Positions 5,870 through 8,619 of a DNA stretch of 8,619 nt are shown here, one piece after another. The notes under the pieces were generated by a model that ran no database searches, had not been told where the DNA came from, and saw only the letters and a program-made list of their open reading frames with translations. The number at the start of each line of letters is the position of its first letter. The first letter of the stretch is position 1. The stretch is taken from the NCBI GenBank assembly GCA_025929805.1, contig JAICPP010000139.1, forward strand, positions 1-8,619, in the 5' to 3' direction. Origin of the DNA: Gemmatimonadales bacterium. Lineage in GTDB: Bacteria > Gemmatimonadota > Gemmatimonadetes > Gemmatimonadales > GWC2-71-9. The translations under genes were made by a program, and so were the position numbers.

Positions 5870-5934
5870 CAAACTAGTCTCGGGTGATCGCCAGCTGCGG
5901 GGCAGGTGTTCCGCGGGCTGGCGATTGTAGTTTG
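5870..5934. repeat. Nested inverted repeat in the divergent intergenic region
   Basis: The inner arms ATCGCCAGC (5887-5895) and GCTGGCGAT (5917-5925) are perfect complements. Four more pairs form inside (GCGG 5897-5900 with CCGC 5911-5914) around a 10-nt loop, with U-G wobbles and one bulged base between the two stems. Outside, CAAACTA (5870-5876) is complementary to TAGTTTG (5928-5934), so the same 7-mer TAGTTTG points outwards on each strand. The element ends 25 bp before the phosphoribosyltransferase ATG. There is no U-tract on either side, which argues against a simple terminator. An operator for both divergent units or a structured 5' leader are the likelier roles. Confidence 0.6.
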
Positions 5935-5959
5935 GCGATAGAGCAAAGAGGAAAGCTGG

Positions 5960-6622
5960 ATGAGTCGAGCGCGTTTCCGCGACCGCGTTGACGCGGGGCG
6001 GCGTCTGGCAGCCGCACTGGCCCCGTATTCCGGACGACCCAATCTCCTCGTTCTGGCGCTGCCGCGCGGCGGGGTGCCCGTGGGGTACGAGGTGGCTCGT
6101 GCGCTGAACGCTCCGCTCGACGTAATGCTGGTGCGGAAGCTGGGTGTTCCCGGCCATGCGGAGCTTGCCATGGGCGCCATAGCGTCGGGTGGTATCCGAG
6201 TTCTGAGCGCGGACGTTGTAGCTGCGTTCGGCATCCCGGAACGGGTCATCGCTACCATTGCAGCGAACGAGGAGGAGGAGTTGGGGCGAAGGGAGCGCGC
6301 GTATCGAGATGCCCGCCCGCCGGCTCAGGTCCGAGGGCGCACGGTCATTCTCGTAGATGATGGTCTCGCCACCGGCTCTACCATGCGGGCCGCCGCGGCT
6401 GCCCTACGGGCGCAGCATCCGGAACGGTTGATCGTCGCGGTGCCGGTTGCTCCGCCGGAGACCTGTGAAAGCCTGCGGAGCGAAGTGGATGATGTGGTCT
6501 GCGCCTTTGCCCCCGAGTCCTTTCTCGCCGTGGGCAACTGGTACGACGACTTTACTCAGATCACCGACGAAGAAGTGCGCGAGCTGCTGCGGGCTGCCGA
6601 GGTGTCCGCGGGGGTACCGTAA
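5960..6622 (+). CDS. Type I phosphoribosyltransferase-domain protein
   Basis: A 220-aa cytoplasmic protein with the PRTase fold. The PRPP-binding loop VILVDDGLATGST is at about 129-141, with Asp133/Asp134. LALPRGGVPVG (32-42) and RKLGVPGHAELAMGAIA (59-75) are typical of the PRTase family often found in stress gene islands, sometimes fused to a hydrolase domain; here it stands alone. The reaction substrate of these stand-alone proteins is not established, so a nucleobase salvage role is only a guess. The C-terminal part (FLAVGNWYDDFTQITDEEVRELL) is characteristic of the same group. The ATG at 5960 is preceded by AGAGGA with 7-nt spacing. It is the first gene of a three-gene rightward operon; the next gene starts 10 nt after its TAA. 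Family is certain, function is not. Confidence 0.92.
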   Translation: MSRARFRDRVDAGRRLAAALAPYSGRPNLLVLALPRGGVPVGYEVARALNAPLDVMLVRKLGVPGHAELAMGAIASGGIRVLSADVVAAFGIPERVIATIAANEEEELGRRERAYRDARPPAQVRGRTVILVDDGLATGSTMRAAAAALRAQHPERLIVAVPVAPPETCESLRSEVDDVVCAFAPESFLAVGNWYDDFTQITDEEVRELLRAAEVSAGVP

Positions 6623-6632
6623 GGGGAACACG

Positions 6633-6860
6633 ATGACGATTACCCCGACCGCACCCGCTTCGGAGATCCGGCTTGAGCGCGCCGTCGGCGTGATTTACCG
6701 ACCGGACAAAGAACGGGTCAGCCACTATTTTGAGGCACGGCTGTCGCTTCCGTTCGATGCCATTATACACTTCGATGTAACCCGGGCGGTCGAGCCGCTC
6801 GATCATTCGCCGGGCTGGCACACGGGTGAGTCACCCGAGACCTATCCCACCGGATTGTAG
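6633..6860 (+). CDS. Small protein of unknown function, 75 aa
   Basis: I do not recognise this gene. It is read from ATG 6633, with AAGGGG 6 nt upstream overlapping the previous stop codon, and it ends at TAG 13 nt before the next start. The predicted protein has no membrane segment or signal peptide. It begins with a Thr/Pro/Ala-rich stretch, followed by LERAVGVIYRPDKERVSHYFEARL, a probable strand-helix part, then LPFDAIIHFDV and a His/Trp/Pro-rich acidic tail (DHSPGWHTGESPETYPTGL). The in-frame extension back to 6447 lies wholly inside the phosphoribosyltransferase gene and is not credible. Tight packing, a good ribosome site and operon position support a real gene. Confidence 0.68.
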   Translation: MTITPTAPASEIRLERAVGVIYRPDKERVSHYFEARLSLPFDAIIHFDVTRAVEPLDHSPGWHTGESPETYPTGL

Positions 6861-6861
6861 A

Positions 6862-6869
6862 GAGGAGAT
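6862..6869 (+). promoter_or_regulatory. Ribosome binding site fixing the start at 6874
   Basis: GAGGAGAT precedes the ATG with AGGAG spaced 6 nt from it, excluding the in-frame start at 6826 inside the 75-aa gene. The site overlaps a perfect 10-bp palindrome, GGAGATCTCC (6864-6873). Confidence 0.75.
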
Positions 6870-6873
6870 CTCC

Positions 6874-8082
6874 ATGACTGTACAAGGAAGGCTCATTACC
6901 GGTGTAGTGGTCGGCGCAGGCGCGATGTATCTCCTGGATCCGGACCGGGGACCCCGCCGCCGATCGCTGCTACGGGACCGGGGGGTTCACGTCGGACATA
7001 AACTGGGCGATGGCCTGGCTGCTACCGCGCGAGACGCCAGAAATCGTACGGCGGGAGCCGCGGCAGAGCTGCGGTCTCGGTTCCGCAAGGATCAGGCGGA
7101 CGATGAAGTGCTCCACGAGCGAGTTCGTTCTGCCATCGGGCGGGTCGTCTCTCACCCGGGTGCGATCTCAGTCATCGTCTCCCAAGCCCGGGTCACCTTG
7201 GTGGGGCACGTGCTGGCCCATGAGCTGGACGCGCTGATCGAGCGAGTCGGCCGGGTTCGTGGTATTGAGGAAGTACATAACGAGTTGGAGATCCACCGCA
7301 CCGCTGACGGAGTGCCTGACCTCCAGGGCGAAGGCCGGTCGCGGGAAGAGCGGCCGGAGCTCCTCCAGGAAAACTGGGCGCCGGCTACCAGGCTTCTGGT
7401 TGGAAGCATAGGGAGCATCATGGCCGTCACCGGAGTGAGAACCCCAGGTATCCCGGGCAAGGCCCTCAGCCTGCTGGGGCTGAGCCTCCTGGCGCGGGCG
7501 GCCAGCAATTTGCCGCCCAGCCGCCTGATAGGTCTGGGAGCAGCACGGCGCGGCATCGAAGTCGAGAAGACGATCACCGTTGCCGCTCCGGTCGATCAAG
7601 TCTGGGAGCTCTGGAGCAACTTCGAGAACTTTCCGCGTTTCATGTCCCACCTGCGTGAAGTGCGAAAGATCGACGAGGGACGCTCCCACTGGGTGGCGGA
7701 CGGCCCGGCAGGGGTGCCTGTCGAGTGGGACGCCATCGTCACCGACTGGGTGCCGAGCAAGTTCATCGGCTGGACCAGCGTCGAAGGCTCTGCCATAAAC
7801 ACCGCCGGTCAGGCACGATTCCAGCCCATTTCGGCTAATGAAACCCAGATTGACGTCCACATGTCCTACAGGCCGCCTGCCGGTGCGGCCGGTCACGCGG
7901 TGGCTTCGTTACTCGGGGCCGACCCGAAGCACGCCATGGATGACGATCTGGTGCGACTGAAGTCATTGATCGAGGAGGGAAAAACCCGAGCCAACGGCGA
8001 GCCGGTTCACCTGGAGGAGGTGACCAGCCAGGCGCCGTCCACCGGCAGGAAGAGCTCGTCTTCCAGGAAACGCGGAGCCTGA
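6874..8082 (+). CDS. BON domain / DUF2892-like / SRPBCC (polyketide cyclase-like) multidomain envelope protein
   Basis: A 402-aa protein with four visible parts. A short hydrophobic N-terminal segment (about 7-21) is followed by LLDPDRGPRRR, a positive anchor typical of membrane-attached stress proteins. A BON domain (about 75-142) has the usual V-x-L-x-G-x-V core (VTLVGHVLAHELDALI) and an EVHNELEIH end; BON domains are thought to bind phospholipid. A hydrophobic hairpin-like stretch (about 168-212, TRLLVGSIGSIMAVTG and LSLLGLSLLARAA) resembles DUF2892. A SRPBCC/START-like domain (about 227-370) begins VEKTITVAAPVDQVWELWSNFENFPRFM, has WVADGPAG and IGWTSVEGS, and ends before a Ser/Lys/Arg tail. 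The last domain binds hydrophobic ligands in its family. The combination suggests an inner-membrane-associated stress or lipid-handling protein; this is inference. The start at 6874 has AGGAG 6 nt before it. It is the last gene of the rightward operon. Confidence 0.9.
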   Translation: MTVQGRLITGVVVGAGAMYLLDPDRGPRRRSLLRDRGVHVGHKLGDGLAATARDARNRTAGAAAELRSRFRKDQADDEVLHERVRSAIGRVVSHPGAISVIVSQARVTLVGHVLAHELDALIERVGRVRGIEEVHNELEIHRTADGVPDLQGEGRSREERPELLQENWAPATRLLVGSIGSIMAVTGVRTPGIPGKALSLLGLSLLARAASNLPPSRLIGLGAARRGIEVEKTITVAAPVDQVWELWSNFENFPRFMSHLREVRKIDEGRSHWVADGPAGVPVEWDAIVTDWVPSKFIGWTSVEGSAINTAGQARFQPISANETQIDVHMSYRPPAGAAGHAVASLLGADPKHAMDDDLVRLKSLIEEGKTRANGEPVHLEEVTSQAPSTGRKSSSSRKRGA

Positions 8083-8100
8083 GGATACAGTCGGGCCTCG

Positions 8101-8619
8101 TCAGCTCGACAAGGCTTCCACCGCCCGCTCCAGGTTCTGCCTGGCCTGGGCCTCGTATCGCTCGGTGAAACGCCTGGTCTGAAAAATGAATGGACGGGCG
8201 AGGAAGCGGGCCAAGACTGCGGATCGGGCGCTTCGGTACTGGGATTCCGGCACCCATCCATACTCACGCCGAATCTCGCTTTCGAAGCGATCGAAGGCGG
8301 CCGGCTCCCTTCCCAGGATAGCCAGGTCTATATCGCAGAGAAGCTGCGCGTCGGGATCCTGCGGCGGGCGAAGGTGCTGCGTAGTCCGAACCAGCTCCTT
8401 GACTCGGTGACAGGATTCGGCCGCGACTCCGTGACTTTGGAGTGCAGACTCGGCTAGCCGGGCACTTTGCTCTTCGTTGTCGGCCGCTCCCGCGACGTAC
8501 ACAGCGTCGTGAAACCAGAGCGCCGCCTCCACTTCCTCAGGATGGCGCGCCAGCTCCCGGCATTCATCGAACTCGGCAAGACAGGCCCGAATGTGCTCGG
8601 CGGTGTGGTAGGCTCGGCT
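8101..8619 (-). CDS. HD-superfamily metal-dependent phosphohydrolase (COG4339-like), 5' end outside window
   Basis: The visible 172 residues are the C-terminal bulk; the frame stays open to the right edge, so the true start is beyond it. The edge sequence SRAYHTAEHIRACLAEF supplies the first metal-ligand His region (the YHTxxHI motif). The HD doublet follows in ALWFHDAVY (about 37-38), then DNEEQSA, HRVKELVRTTQH (71-82) and CDIDLAILG (95-103), and a C-terminal RSARSAVLARFL helix. This order is that of the 'predicted metal-dependent HD superfamily phosphohydrolase' group, which is soluble and of unknown substrate. All expected His/Asp ligands in the visible part are present. A GTG at 8532 could be mistaken for the start, but the conserved YHTxxHI motif upstream of it shows it is internal. 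The gene converges on the BON/SRPBCC gene with only 18 bp between stops. Confidence 0.88.
   Translation of the reverse strand, partial: SRAYHTAEHIRACLAEFDECRELARHPEEVEAALWFHDAVYVAGAADNEEQSARLAESALQSHGVAAESCHRVKELVRTTQHLRPPQDPDAQLLCDIDLAILGREPAAFDRFESEIRREYGWVPESQYRSARSAVLARFLARPFIFQTRRFTERYEAQARQNLERAVEALSS

Larger units (their letters stand above)
5751..5959. other. Divergent intergenic region between two operons
   Basis: These 209 bp separate the leftward DUF4286-like operon from the rightward phosphoribosyltransferase operon and must carry both promoters. I see no convincing sigma-70 -35/-10 pair. What it holds is the CRP-like palindrome (5787-5802), a small 5-bp palindrome TGCCC/GGGCA (5806-5818) and the nested inverted repeat (5870-5934). 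No gene or RNA gene is recognisable. Confidence 0.6.

Noticed and set aside
5751..5870. 40-codon N-terminal extension of the DUF4286-like protein
   Set aside because: A strong AGGAGA site precedes the ATG at 5750 and the family begins with that Met; the extension has unrelated composition and covers regulatory-looking DNA.
7168..7896. 242-codon minus-strand frame antisense to the BON/SRPBCC gene
   Set aside because: No recognisable domain or start signal; it mirrors the codon structure of the real gene.
8083..8100. Terminator between the convergent BON/SRPBCC and HD genes
   Set aside because: Only a 4-bp GAGG/CCTC pairing is available around the gap and there is no T-run on either strand.
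1..8619. CRISPR arrays, tRNA or rRNA genes, insertion sequences
   Set aside because: No regularly spaced repeats, cloverleaf-like segments, transposase motifs or terminal repeats were seen on either strand.

Overview
The window is about 8.6 kb of GC-rich bacterial DNA, densely packed with genes, with no RNA genes, mobile elements or CRISPR arrays that I can see. A lipobox protein and a BON-domain protein suggest a Gram-negative-type envelope. The style (high GC, hybrid GAF/PAS kinase, a GT4 of the 'RGGxRQV' type, many 4-nt gene overlaps) would suit Gemmatimonadota or a similar phylum, but nothing here fixes the lineage.

Left block (1-3549, minus strand): a three-gene operon read right to left. 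A soluble hybrid sensor kinase (GAF-PAS-HisKA-HATPase-receiver) is followed by a GT4 glycosyltransferase and then a GT2 glycosyltransferase that runs off the left edge. Both junctions are 4-nt overlaps (GTGA and ATGA). The GT4 frame is broken by one in-frame TAG at 1094-1096, between its two Rossmann domains, and it also lacks the second acidic residue of its EX7E motif.

Middle block (3548-5750): a plus-strand gene of unknown function (225 aa) starts at 3548, so its ATG shares two bases with the divergent kinase ATG. At its 3' end it overlaps the convergent gene by 60 bp. That convergent operon (minus strand, 5750 to 4166) encodes a DUF4286-like protein, a putative lipoprotein and a PuuD-like class I amidotransferase/peptidase C26, again joined by 4-nt overlaps.

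Intergenic 5751-5959: the only sizeable non-coding stretch. It holds a nested inverted repeat between two divergent transcription units, and a CRP-like palindrome in the leader of the leftward operon.

Right block (5960-8082, plus strand): phosphoribosyltransferase, a 75-aa unknown protein, and a 402-aa protein with a BON domain, a DUF2892-like hydrophobic segment and an SRPBCC domain. Each gene has a good ribosome binding site and the gaps are 10-13 nt. The mix resembles general stress and envelope-maintenance islands. A convergent HD-domain phosphohydrolase gene (minus strand) enters from the right edge. The points most worth a second look are the amber-split GT4, the kinase/unknown start-codon overlap, and the structured divergent promoter region.
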